From: Halobacillus litoralis | GTDB lineage: Bacteria; Bacillota; Bacilli; Bacillales; Halobacillaceae | Assembly: GCF_020171725.1 (NCBI RefSeq) | Contig: NZ_JAIVAJ010000006.1 | Span: forward strand, 1 to 64,000 | Direction of reading: 5' to 3' | DNA: 64,000 bases | In this document: positions 18,259 through 26,645 of the stretch, piece after piece | Layout: each line of letters opens with the position of its first letter | Numbering within the stretch: position 1 is the first letter of the stretch | The notes under the pieces: generated by a model | The model's database searches: none | Told to the model about the DNA's origin: nothing | What the model saw: the letters and a program-made list of their open reading frames with translations, nothing else | Position numbers and translations under genes: made by a program

Positions 18259-20376
18259 ATGAAAAGGATACTTATTTTAATTATTGCTATGTTTTTCTCT
18301 TTTCAAAGTGCTGCCTTTGCGGACGCAGAAGAAAACGAGAACAAACAGGATATTGGTTTGAGCGTCATTCAGTATGAGGAAGGGAAGGGAGAGTTTATCG
18401 ATCGGATCCGACTATCAAAGGGGGAGCTTGAGACGATTGGAACGGATGAGATTGTCGGCTACGTGCTTGGTCCTGACCACGATAAGCTTTTAAAGGTTCC
18501 TTTAGTATTCGAGAAAGAGGATATACGTGGACGCAAGTGGTATCAGTTGGATTCAACACTTGATGTTCCGGGAGAGGCGTATTATTTTGCCGTCTACCCG
18601 AAGTCTGACCTAACAGGAGCGTCTCCTCACTTCGAGTCGAAAGTTTTTACACCCATGATGCTCATTAAACAACGGGTGTCATTTCATGATGCAGATGAAG
18701 ACAAGGCGGAGTGGGGTGGCCTCATCGAATTCACGTCCTATCTCAATTCGGATTTGGTTGATGAATACCGATTGATCGTTCGATCTTCTGAAGGTAAAGA
18801 AGAATTCATCGACACCCTGCCTGTTGAACAAGGTTCCCAGGTGTATCGCCTTCAAGACGATACGACATTTTCAGTAGAACCACATTCTCTCATTATAAAA
18901 GCTGTGAGTGATCAATATGGTGTCGTCATGGAATTTCCAGCCTACATAAAAAATCGTGACTCGATTGCAAGGGAACAACTTACGTCGAGCGATGAATTGA
19001 AATGGGAAGGGCAATGGGCCACTAGCTTGAACATAAATTCAGGTACATTGGACGTTTCCACCCGTTTTGAAGAAGGTCGGCCTACTCATTTGTTGTTTTA
19101 CACAGAGAAAGGTGGAGAACAGTCCTTCTTGGCATCGTTTCCTCCATACGGAAAGGAATACCCCCTTACGAAAGAACAGCAATCTCAATTAGAGAAAGCG
19201 GATCGTATGGTTATGTATGCTCGCGAAGATGGAGAAGTTTCCGAGGAAGCTTGGGAAGTTCCCGTGTTCAGGCAAGGTCAGTCTTCCTTTAAGGCAAAAG
19301 CTTATGATGCAAATAGTGAAAAAGGCAAAACGGATTATAAACTTGAAGTGGAACAGTGGGGGAACTTAGAGGAAGTGGAGCTGGTCGATTTCTCTTATCT
19401 AAATGATGAGGGAGAACTGGAGTCTGTCCTGAAAGTGAAAGTGGAAGAAAACATGCCTCGTTCATTCGACTTGCCTGTATATAAAAAAACATGGCTTAGA
19501 GTCAGTAAAGTGAACGGGGAACAGCGTTACCAGATTGACGACCTTCATGTTGAGGATGCTTATGAAGAAGAAGAGCCGGAAGAAATCAAAGAGGCAACCA
19601 ACCACATTGAACTAGAACCACTTGTCACGACGGAGAAATTAAAAGAATGGACGGTTCAATTCAGCGAACCGATGGATCCGAACACCATTAACGAACAAAC
19701 CGTTTATATGGAGCATATCGAAGGACAGCCTTTGACGCCCATCATCGAATTAGCTGAGGATAAGAAAACGTTGAAGGTAACATCAAGGTACGGTTATCTG
19801 CGTTTTGATCGTCACCATTTGGTGATTACAGACCAAGTGAAATCGATGAAAGGCGATCCTCTGAAATCCACCTATATTCAGCCGATTTTGTATTATCCTG
19901 ATGATTACGGAACAGAAACGGCTGTGAATAAAGACCAACGTCTCGAACGGGTGAACTTGTACAATACCTACCCCTTCACTTCAGAGAATACAGGGAGTAA
20001 GGGCGTTAAGATCATGGTTCCTCTAGGGAATCAAAACCGCAATATGCCATTATTCACGGAAGCAGCAAAGCAGTATGACATCACCCATTTCAATTATTCC
20101 GTGACCCCTGAACCGACCTCTGTAAAGGCAGTGATGGAAGAATTCAACGAGGATACGAAGCTTCGTTTTAAAGAAGAAGGCGTCTATGTAGAAGGCGATT
20201 CTGTTATAGAAGAAGAAGGGGTCGTCGATTACTATAACTACTTAACGGAAACGGGCCATGAGAAGCCCGTCTATGTGACGATTGTCTACTACAATGGTGA
20301 TGGAGAAGCGGTCGCGTTTGAAGAAGAGTACTTGGACCTCACTCGTGCAGAAGAATTATATGATGGGCGTAATTAA
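18259..20376 (+). CDS. large exported protein with late SbsA-like Ig module
   Basis: A 705-aa protein. ATG 18259 is favoured: AAAGGAGGAG ends eight bases upstream, whereas GTG 18253 would be too close. Signal peptide MKRILILIIAMFF...cut near FADA. Most of the protein is acidic and beta-rich (residues ~25-440). The SbsA-type Ig module lies at ~450-545 (KEWTVQFSEPMDPNTINEQT ... HHLVITDQVKSMKGDPL), followed by a ~150-residue C-terminal domain. SbsA-type modules are known from S-layer and wall proteins. It is divergent from 16488..18011 and upstream of a third family member on the same strand, from which it is separated by a hairpin. Confidence 0.8.
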   Translation: MKRILILIIAMFFSFQSAAFADAEENENKQDIGLSVIQYEEGKGEFIDRIRLSKGELETIGTDEIVGYVLGPDHDKLLKVPLVFEKEDIRGRKWYQLDSTLDVPGEAYYFAVYPKSDLTGASPHFESKVFTPMMLIKQRVSFHDADEDKAEWGGLIEFTSYLNSDLVDEYRLIVRSSEGKEEFIDTLPVEQGSQVYRLQDDTTFSVEPHSLIIKAVSDQYGVVMEFPAYIKNRDSIAREQLTSSDELKWEGQWATSLNINSGTLDVSTRFEEGRPTHLLFYTEKGGEQSFLASFPPYGKEYPLTKEQQSQLEKADRMVMYAREDGEVSEEAWEVPVFRQGQSSFKAKAYDANSEKGKTDYKLEVEQWGNLEEVELVDFSYLNDEGELESVLKVKVEENMPRSFDLPVYKKTWLRVSKVNGEQRYQIDDLHVEDAYEEEEPEEIKEATNHIELEPLVTTEKLKEWTVQFSEPMDPNTINEQTVYMEHIEGQPLTPIIELAEDKKTLKVTSRYGYLRFDRHHLVITDQVKSMKGDPLKSTYIQPILYYPDDYGTETAVNKDQRLERVNLYNTYPFTSENTGSKGVKIMVPLGNQNRNMPLFTEAAKQYDITHFNYSVTPEPTSVKAVMEEFNEDTKLRFKEEGVYVEGDSVIEEEGVVDYYNYLTETGHEKPVYVTIVYYNGDGEAVAFEEEYLDLTRAEELYDGRN

Positions 20377-20380
20377 GAGT

Positions 20381-20403
20381 AAGCGCGGGGGGATCCCCGC
20401 GCT
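20381..20403 (+). terminator. GC-rich hairpin, probable terminator
   Basis: AAGCGCGGGG and CCCCGCGCT are inverted just after the stop codon. There is no T-run, so efficiency is uncertain. Confidence 0.5.
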
Positions 20404-20501
20404 CACTTGCGCATGCTCAAGTCCTGAATTTTCACCACATCGTAGTCATAGTCCAAGTGCCATCTAATATAAAAAGATAAGTAAAAAGTGTAAGGGGAGT
20501 T

Positions 20502-22349
20502 ATGATGAGAAAAACAATATGGATTGCAGCAATTCTCATGTTATTTGGAATGTTGCCGTCTGTTCATGCAGAAAACGAAGAAGAGGAAGAATTCACTAAA
20601 ATACCAGCACAAGAAATTGTGAACCCGACGAAATCTTGGGCCATCAAGATGAGCGGGAACATAGAGCCCTCTACTTTTACAAACGACCATGTATATGTCA
20701 TGGATGAAAGTGGGGAGCGTCTGACGTCTTCGGTGCAGTACGATGAAGGAACAAAAGAAGGGATGGTCCATGCACCTGATGTTGGATATGAAGAAGGGAT
20801 TCAGTACAGCTTGGTGATTACAGACCAAGTAGAAACAACTACGGGTGTACCTTTGCCACAAGGGGTCAAAATGAACTTCAAGTTAGTGGAAGATAAAGTA
20901 CTTCCTTCTGACAAGAGTATTCATGAATATAGCAAAAAGGAAATGGAAGAATGGATCAATAAGGACGCCGACTTAATACGTTTAAGTAAATATCCTGTTT
21001 CGAGTGATTTCTACGATAATCTGGCTGAAGCAAATGCTTCTGAACTGAAACTGGACATGCCGGCGTTCGATAATTACTACATCGATGGCGTCACTCCTGT
21101 TAGTGAACACCGGTTTGAACCTTTGGTTAAATATATGGATACCTATTACAATCGTGATTATCGAACGATTGACGATCAATGGATTGATGGGATCAAATTC
21201 ATGTATAGAACGAGTCAAGAATATAACGGGAAGGCGTACGATGCAGGAAATGGAGAACTTCTTGAGATGTTTGACCAGATGGTGCAAGACACAAAAGACG
21301 ACAAGTTGATCATGGACAGCATTTTCGTTACAGATCTATCCATGGCCTTTCAGGAACAAGTCAATGGGGTCGGAAACAAGAAGATAAGAGGTACCCAATA
21401 TATTCGTTACACATCAGGTCAGAATGTACCAAGCGGATTAGAGATGGGGAAATGGTATAAAAGAGACATAGATGTCGTACTATGGAGTCCTTCCTTTCGA
21501 AGAGCTGATTGGATGGAATTTATACCAGCATGGATTCTAGAAGAAATTGATCCGATTACCTTTTATGAGGAAGTGAATGAACAAGATCGAAACGACACGT
21601 CGACGATTGATGTCGGTTCTGTAGAAGCCACGGATGCTCATTCGTTAACTAAAGGTCAATTGCTTAAAACAATAGACAAACAAGCCGACCTTGAAATTCT
21701 GAAAAATATTCCTGTCCAGTACGAAGAATTGGATAATGATTTGAACAAATCGAATGATTGGCTTATAGACGAACACGGATATGAGTTCATTCACAGCCGT
21801 TACTTTGAAAATGTAATTGATTACATGGACCTTTACTATAATCGGGACTATAGAACAATCGGAAACCAGTATAAGAAGGACATCAGCTTCTTCTATAAAC
21901 ATCGTACCAATTATCGGGGGCCCGAATACGGTTACTTCAGAAGTGATGGTTACAAAGACAGCTTAAAAGACTTATTCGATCAGATCGTCCAAGATACGAA
22001 GGAAGAGAAGCGCATATCAGAGAGCCTATTCATTACAGATATGTCACTGGTTTACCGATCAGATATACCCTACAAACAAAAAATAGTAAGAGGTATGCAA
22101 TATATCCGCTATACTTCTGGCACGAACCTACCAGAAGGTGTGGAACTGAACAAATGGTATAAACGTGCAGTTGACGTCAAACTGGGGCGAATGACGACCA
22201 TGCAGAGAATCGTTGAGAAAGCCATTACCTGGGATACGGCAGATGCATGGTACGGAGGCATTTATCCTGTCAGCACCTATAAAGATGTTTCAGGGGTTGA
22301 TGATGAATCTGAGGGAAAAGTTGAATACGATCGATACATTAGTAAATGA
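20502..22349 (+). CDS. secreted SbsA-like protein with duplicated C-terminal domain
   Basis: A 615-aa protein, AAGGGGAG upstream of two tandem ATGs (20502 or 20505). Signal peptide ends near VHAEN. Residues ~45-130 are the SbsA-type Ig module (SWAIKMSGNIEPSTF ... YEEGIQYSLVITDQVETTTG). After it, a ~150-residue domain occurs twice: residues ~195-330 and ~425-560 share YMDxYYNRDYRTI, LFDQIVQDTK-like, GxQYIRYTSGxNxPxGxE and KWYKRxxDV patterns. The domain is not one I recognise. The internal duplication is clear in the protein. It is the third exported SbsA-module gene in a row and presumably sits on the cell surface. Confidence 0.8.
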   Translation: MMRKTIWIAAILMLFGMLPSVHAENEEEEEFTKIPAQEIVNPTKSWAIKMSGNIEPSTFTNDHVYVMDESGERLTSSVQYDEGTKEGMVHAPDVGYEEGIQYSLVITDQVETTTGVPLPQGVKMNFKLVEDKVLPSDKSIHEYSKKEMEEWINKDADLIRLSKYPVSSDFYDNLAEANASELKLDMPAFDNYYIDGVTPVSEHRFEPLVKYMDTYYNRDYRTIDDQWIDGIKFMYRTSQEYNGKAYDAGNGELLEMFDQMVQDTKDDKLIMDSIFVTDLSMAFQEQVNGVGNKKIRGTQYIRYTSGQNVPSGLEMGKWYKRDIDVVLWSPSFRRADWMEFIPAWILEEIDPITFYEEVNEQDRNDTSTIDVGSVEATDAHSLTKGQLLKTIDKQADLEILKNIPVQYEELDNDLNKSNDWLIDEHGYEFIHSRYFENVIDYMDLYYNRDYRTIGNQYKKDISFFYKHRTNYRGPEYGYFRSDGYKDSLKDLFDQIVQDTKEEKRISESLFITDMSLVYRSDIPYKQKIVRGMQYIRYTSGTNLPEGVELNKWYKRAVDVKLGRMTTMQRIVEKAITWDTADAWYGGIYPVSTYKDVSGVDDESEGKVEYDRYISK

Positions 22350-22410
22350 TCTCTTCAAAAAGCTTCAGAAAGGAAGCGAAGCGGAATCAGATTGTGAGTA
22401 TCATTTGAAA

Positions 22411-22445
22411 GAAGAAGCGCGGACGGATTCCGCGCTTCTTCTTTA
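22411..22445 (+). terminator. intrinsic terminator
   Basis: GAAGAAGCGCGGA and TCCGCGCTTCTTC form a 13-bp stem followed by TTTACTTTA; it may serve both convergent genes. Confidence 0.85.
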
Positions 22446-22478
22446 CTTTACGGGTTAGAAGAGTTCGTCCTGTCACTT

Positions 22479-23342
22479 CTATGATTGCTGTTTCAAATAT
22501 TCCAATACTTTTAGGTCAAGCAATCCTTGCTTCTGCTCTCGACCCTCAAAGTTTTCAGTGTAAAGATACGTCGTAAACGTATCCATCAACTCTTGTTCCG
22601 TGGAAGGTTTATGGTCAAGGTATCCAAGGCGAATCAAATGTTCAACGACCTCATCCTGGACCTCTTCCATTTGAATAATATCCTCTGCTTTTGTTTCACC
22701 AAAGTAGAGGGAATGAAGATCCAACAGCCGTTCAAGCTCTTTTATAGGTTCAGCATGCTCATCTACTCGCAAATCGACCAGCGTATCACTTAATCCGCCA
22801 TAACCACCTTTTTCTTTTACCACATAAAGGGCAGCAGATTGCTTTCCGCGTCGGTCTCCACCGGCTTCCTGTGCGGCTTTCAGTCCAGCCAGGAGTCTCT
22901 CTGCCAAAGTTCCTTTCGTTTCTTCGAATGCCATTCCCATATGTTTAACGGTCTCTTCACTGACTAAAATATTGCCTTGTGCTACATAGTGCTTACCTGT
23001 CTGCCCGCCAGCCCAGTCGAAACAGTCTTGACCGGTAAAAGAAACGGCTTGTCCCTTTGCATCGACGATTCCGAACTGCCGCTCCTCGGCCTGCTCGTCC
23101 TTTGAAGTCAATAAGTCTGCCACTTCCTCGACCGATTTTCCTTCTTCCAGTAAGCGAAGCCCTTCAGGTCCGTATGTAGGATTGGCAAATGCCTGCGTGG
23201 CAACAGCTCCAACGCCTGCTTTTGCCCAAGGTACAACAGATCCTACGGCTAAAAACTTCGACTGGACGCCAACGCCGATTTCTCCGGTTTGTGGATCGCA
23301 GGCTACAATGGAATAGGTTGCGATAATTGGTGTATGGTTCAT
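22479..23342 (-). CDS. DUF1028 family protein (Ntn-hydrolase-like)
   Basis: A 287-aa protein matching the DUF1028 family over its whole length: TYSIVACDPQTGEIGVGVQS at the start, WAKAGVGAVATQAFANPTYG, the FTGQDC and AQGNILV patterns, GGDRRGKQSAALYVV and a C-terminal helical part. Several members are fused to peptidoglycan-binding or deacetylase domains; an Ntn-hydrolase-like fold is proposed, but the reaction is not established to my knowledge. GAGGAGGAGAT precedes the ATG. No signal peptide. It stands alone, convergent with the SbsA-type gene, with repeat array 1 behind its promoter side. Confidence 0.85.
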   Translation of the reverse strand: MNHTPIIATYSIVACDPQTGEIGVGVQSKFLAVGSVVPWAKAGVGAVATQAFANPTYGPEGLRLLEEGKSVEEVADLLTSKDEQAEERQFGIVDAKGQAVSFTGQDCFDWAGGQTGKHYVAQGNILVSEETVKHMGMAFEETKGTLAERLLAGLKAAQEAGGDRRGKQSAALYVVKEKGGYGGLSDTLVDLRVDEHAEPIKELERLLDLHSLYFGETKAEDIIQMEEVQDEVVEHLIRLGYLDHKPSTEQELMDTFTTYLYTENFEGREQKQGLLDLKVLEYLKQQS

Positions 23343-23442
23343 GAGTATCTCCTCCTCTTTGTAGTATTCGACTATTCGACAATCTTTCCTGCTTGCAAAA
23401 ATAGATGTTTGGATGAAGGGGGGGAAGGAGGGGGGTTAATAG

Positions 23443-23694
23443 AATTGGGACAGAAGGTGAAGGGGAGGGCAGGAGGCTGTCTCGATAAAAGAGGATCGGG
23501 ACAAGGAACAGATGAATTATTGACTTGTGTGTCTCATTAAACGATTTATGGAACTGACGGAAGTGGCTCGCAGGGTATGCTTGTCCCAATAAAAGATTTA
23601 TGGGACAAAAAGTGTTGGCAGGCAGGTAATATGAGTCCCGATAAGAGATTTATGGGACTACAAACTCTATTTATCTTCCTTGTCTGTCTTGATT
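23443..23694. repeat. 52-bp-period palindrome array 1
   Basis: Four 24-bp imperfect palindromes (GTCCC..ATAA ... TTATGGGAC type) begin at 23479, 23531, 23583 and 23635, exactly 52 bases apart with 28-base spacers. The array is closed on the left by a half-site AATTGGGAC (23443-23451) and on the right by a degenerate half-site GTCTTGATT (23686-23694), each with a 27-base spacer. Total length is 252 bases, identical to array 2. The first two units are degenerate (GTCTC); the last two are nearly perfect. Confidence 0.8.
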
Positions 23695-23794
23695 GATATT
23701 CTCATTATACTTATGCAAAAATGTACCGATAATAATAATGGCTTATTTGTTTTTTTATAGAATTTAAAGAAAGATAAACAGGAAGGTGTTTTCG

Positions 23795-24574
23795 GTGGGA
23801 AAAACAATGACGATCTATGAGCAGCTGATTGATGTATTGGAAGATAGAAAAGGGGAAACCCTGTCATCCCAAGAAATAAAAGACAGGGTCATCAACAAGT
23901 TCGATACCAACCCAAGTAGTATTGTGCTGTCCGATTATTGTTATAACCGTTACAACGACGGGATTGCTTTTACTAAACATCTATTCGTTTACATAAGTCG
24001 AAGTCAATATAAATACATAGGAGAGCGATATCCTTATACAGGATTTGTTTTTCACAAGCCAAAAGGTTCAGATTATGAATCTCTTGTAGGGGAGTGGAAT
24101 AAGGGAGAACTCCTTTTGCATCAAGGGGAAGATACAAATGAACCAGGCCTTGTCGGGATCTCACAGATCAGCAGGTTGTTCGAAGAGTATTTGGAAATAT
24201 TGCGTTTCGAGATGAATGTGCTTGGGTGCAAGGCTACGGAACTCAGGCATCTTATCGGTCGTCTAGGTGAGTTTTATTGTGTGCTGTATACGGGTGGGGA
24301 TCTAGCGAAAGTGACCAATCAACACGGATTTGATGTGACCAAAGACGGTAGAAGAATAAGTGTCAAAACAACAGCCCAAGATTATAGTTTTATCACAATT
24401 AACAAAAGCACGTTTCATGAGTTCGATGATATTTTTGTGGCTCAATTCAAAGGTGATGATCTTAACGTTTTATTTTATGGACCGAAAGAAGAGCTCCCTG
24501 CATTAAGAACTTACGGCAACAAGTATGAAGTGGACATAAGTTCTTTGAAGAAGGCAAATAGAATTGATTTTTAA
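23795..24574 (+). CDS. HTH-like plus PD-(D/E)XK nuclease-like protein
   Basis: A 259-aa protein. GTG 23795 fits best: AGGAAGGTG lies six bases upstream; GTG 23786 overlaps that sequence and ATG 23807 is the other option. The N-terminal ~90 residues look like a small DNA-binding domain (LSSQEIKDRVINKFDTNPSSI ... SDYCYNRYN). The C-terminal ~130 contain a nuclease-like pattern: IGRLGEFYCVLYTGG with a conserved Glu, HGFDVTKDGRRISVKTT with the D...K core, then a strand-rich end. I think it belongs with DUF6998-type proteins. It is probably a DNA-cutting enzyme of uncertain role. It lies between repeat arrays 1 and 2 together with a small gene and an ankyrin gene. Confidence 0.7.
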   Translation: MGKTMTIYEQLIDVLEDRKGETLSSQEIKDRVINKFDTNPSSIVLSDYCYNRYNDGIAFTKHLFVYISRSQYKYIGERYPYTGFVFHKPKGSDYESLVGEWNKGELLLHQGEDTNEPGLVGISQISRLFEEYLEILRFEMNVLGCKATELRHLIGRLGEFYCVLYTGGDLAKVTNQHGFDVTKDGRRISVKTTAQDYSFITINKSTFHEFDDIFVAQFKGDDLNVLFYGPKEELPALRTYGNKYEVDISSLKKANRIDF

Positions 24575-24624
24575 GTAAGTCGATTGTTTCGTGCAAAACT
24601 ATTCGATTAACAGGTAGTGAAGCG

Positions 24625-24882
24625 GTGGAAGCCTCCAAGAGTATAAGTGGGTTTAAGGATGAAGGGCTCCACTACAACTTTACAGAGATTTCGATTGAAT
24701 CGGTGACGATGATTGTCGGGGGACAGTACCGGGTGAAGACGAACGAGATGTTCATTTTCACCAATCATGAAGGCAAAGAGGTTTTCTATGATTGTGAAAA
24801 GTTCTATATCATCAGTCAGGAAGATGACAGAAATAGGATTTATCAGATTGAAATCGATGACACGAATCGCAGTGATTTGTAA
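24625..24882 (+). CDS. small hypothetical protein (85 aa)
   Basis: An 85-aa acidic, beta-rich soluble protein beginning at GTG 24625, 50 bases after the nuclease-like gene. AGGTAG is ~12 bases upstream, a weak ribosome-binding site, so the exact start is uncertain. No motif recognised. Its position suggests co-transcription with the preceding gene; a weak hairpin (GGAGGC/GCCTC, 24911-24939) follows. Confidence 0.5.
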   Translation: MEASKSISGFKDEGLHYNFTEISIESVTMIVGGQYRVKTNEMFIFTNHEGKEVFYDCEKFYIISQEDDRNRIYQIEIDDTNRSDL

Positions 24883-24971
24883 AGAAGAGGTCGTTTCATA
24901 AGTGTGTGTGGGAGGCTTTTGTATGACAGCCTCTCTTTTGTTGATTTAAAAAGAAGTAAGGATGATGGAAA

Positions 24972-26177
24972 ATGAATTTACGAAGGCAGATACAACAAGA
25001 TCATGTGAACGAGGTAGCACAAATCGTGGAGACTCATTTGGGTCAGATCCTCAAGGGAGAGTTGAAAGAGGACCCCTTTCTTCTTTCGCTTCATTATGAA
25101 TCACCGAACGTGGCACAGTGGTTATTAGAAAAAGAGTATCATTGTTTATGCAGCAAAGAGAAGCAGATTACTTTCCTAGAAAGTGCGGCTTTGATGAATC
25201 AGCATGCTCTGTTAATGAACATGGTCCATGATATTCCTTTTACCAAGAAGGACTTGACGAACGCTTTATATCGGGCAACTTCTTCATGCGATATTTTAGT
25301 AGTAAAAATTCTGCTTGATGAGGGTGCAGTCATCGGTGAGGGAGTCTTTTCTCCTTTGATTCAAGCGATTGAAATGAATAACCGTGATGTCGCTATATTT
25401 CTTATTCACGAGACGAAGGCAACCCAGTCGATTGACGAGGACGGATGGTCGCTCTTGCATCATGTCGCATCCGCTGGCCGTGATCAAGAACTGCTTCAGT
25501 ATCTGATTTACAAAGGATTAGATTTAAATCTTCAGGATAAACGGGGAAGGACACCTCTCATGCATGCTGTATTGAGTGTTGAGCTGGACGGAGATAACTT
25601 TTTCTCGAAGATTAGCAACACGTTGGTAGAACGAGGTGCTGACAGCAACATTCAGGACGAAGCGGGTGATACGACATTGATGCATGCCTGTAAGTTTTGG
25701 AATTACATAGAAGGCGGTGCTGATGCCATGCTGGAGTTTGTTAAGAAACTCGTAGACCAGGGTGCGCGTGTGGACATTAGAAACCATCGTGGACAGACGA
25801 CATTGGACATTGCAATGGAGCATGATTTTGTAGAAGTTGTTGTCTATTTCGAAGAGCTTATGCCAACCCTTACAGTTCCATCAACAGACGTGAAAGAAAA
25901 TAATAATGCAGCCTCCTCTGTCTATGAGTATAAGCCATCCTCTTTTCTAAGCGAAAATGGATACAGTGCCCGTTTGAGTAGAAAAAAGAGGTGGGAGGTC
26001 CTCCAGAATGATGTACTTAGAAGCCATTCACCTCAAGAAGTCATAGATAAATTGAGTTCGTTCATCAAAAGGTTTAAAGCTCAAACGAATGGGCCGAAGA
26101 AATACGCGGACGCTATTGAAGAGTGGGAGTATGATATTGAGCGTATAGAGGAACGTTACAGCTCCAGGTCTAGATGA
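24972..26177 (+). CDS. ankyrin-repeat protein
   Basis: A 401-aa soluble protein with ankyrin repeats from about residue 95 to 295. Clear units are DEDGWSLLHHVASAGRDQEL, LNLQDKRGRTPLMHAVL, SNIQDEAGDTTLMHACK and VDIRNHRGQTTLDIAMEH. The first ~90 residues are probably degenerate repeats and the last ~90 a charged helical tail. Ankyrin repeats bind protein partners; no catalytic domain is attached. The start has AAGGATGATGGAA close upstream. It follows the nuclease-like and 85-aa genes on the same strand and is enclosed by repeat arrays 1 and 2. A regulatory or immunity-like function for the nuclease is possible but only inferred. Confidence 0.85.
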   Translation: MNLRRQIQQDHVNEVAQIVETHLGQILKGELKEDPFLLSLHYESPNVAQWLLEKEYHCLCSKEKQITFLESAALMNQHALLMNMVHDIPFTKKDLTNALYRATSSCDILVVKILLDEGAVIGEGVFSPLIQAIEMNNRDVAIFLIHETKATQSIDEDGWSLLHHVASAGRDQELLQYLIYKGLDLNLQDKRGRTPLMHAVLSVELDGDNFFSKISNTLVERGADSNIQDEAGDTTLMHACKFWNYIEGGADAMLEFVKKLVDQGARVDIRNHRGQTTLDIAMEHDFVEVVVYFEELMPTLTVPSTDVKENNNAASSVYEYKPSSFLSENGYSARLSRKKRWEVLQNDVLRSHSPQEVIDKLSSFIKRFKAQTNGPKKYADAIEEWEYDIERIEERYSSRSR

Positions 26178-26211
26178 CACCTTTCAAGCCGGGCGTGAGG
26201 GGTGTTTCTAG

Positions 26212-26463
26212 TATCGGGACAGTCATCGAGGGAAAAGCGAGCTGCCTGTCCCAATAACTTTCGATTGGGACTATGAACGGTCCAATTGTTGACGTGCCTG
26301 TCCTGATAAACGATTTATGGGACTGTCAATGGTGGCTCCAGAAGAATGGGTGTCCCGATAACTGGTTTATGGGACAAGCAGTACCATACCCGGGCGTATA
26401 TGAGTCCTACAAACAAATTATTGGGACAAGGTCTCAGTATTTGCCCTTTTGTCTGTCCCAATA
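26212..26463. repeat. 52-bp-period palindrome array 2
   Basis: Four 24-bp palindromes begin at 26248, 26300, 26352 and 26404, exactly 52 bases apart (28-base spacers). The array is bounded by half-sites TATCGGGAC (26212-26220) and GTCCCAATA (26455-26463) with 27-base spacers. Total length 252 bases, the same as array 1. The units share GTCC..ATAA and TTATGGGAC arms; spacers are only weakly alike. Confidence 0.85.
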
Positions 26464-26645
26464 AAAAGAGGCCCCCAAAAAAGCAGCTTTTAAATAGGGA
26501 AAGAGTTCCTGATCACTCAAACGCCCCCAGATAACACGCTCAACCATCTTCACCCCTCAGGTGAGTAATGGAACAGTGATGAGCTCATTTTTCTACAATT
26601 CCGAAAACAAGTGATACACTAGTCAAAAAGAAAGAAGGCGATCTC

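Noticed and set aside
23443..23694. CRISPR array (24-bp repeats with 28-bp spacers)
   Set aside because: The regular period suggested it, but repeats are degenerate, spacers resemble each other, half-repeats close both ends, and no cas genes are present in the window.
26273..26534. two short open frames in the intergenic region
   Set aside because: Both are translations of array 2 palindromes without ribosome-binding sites.
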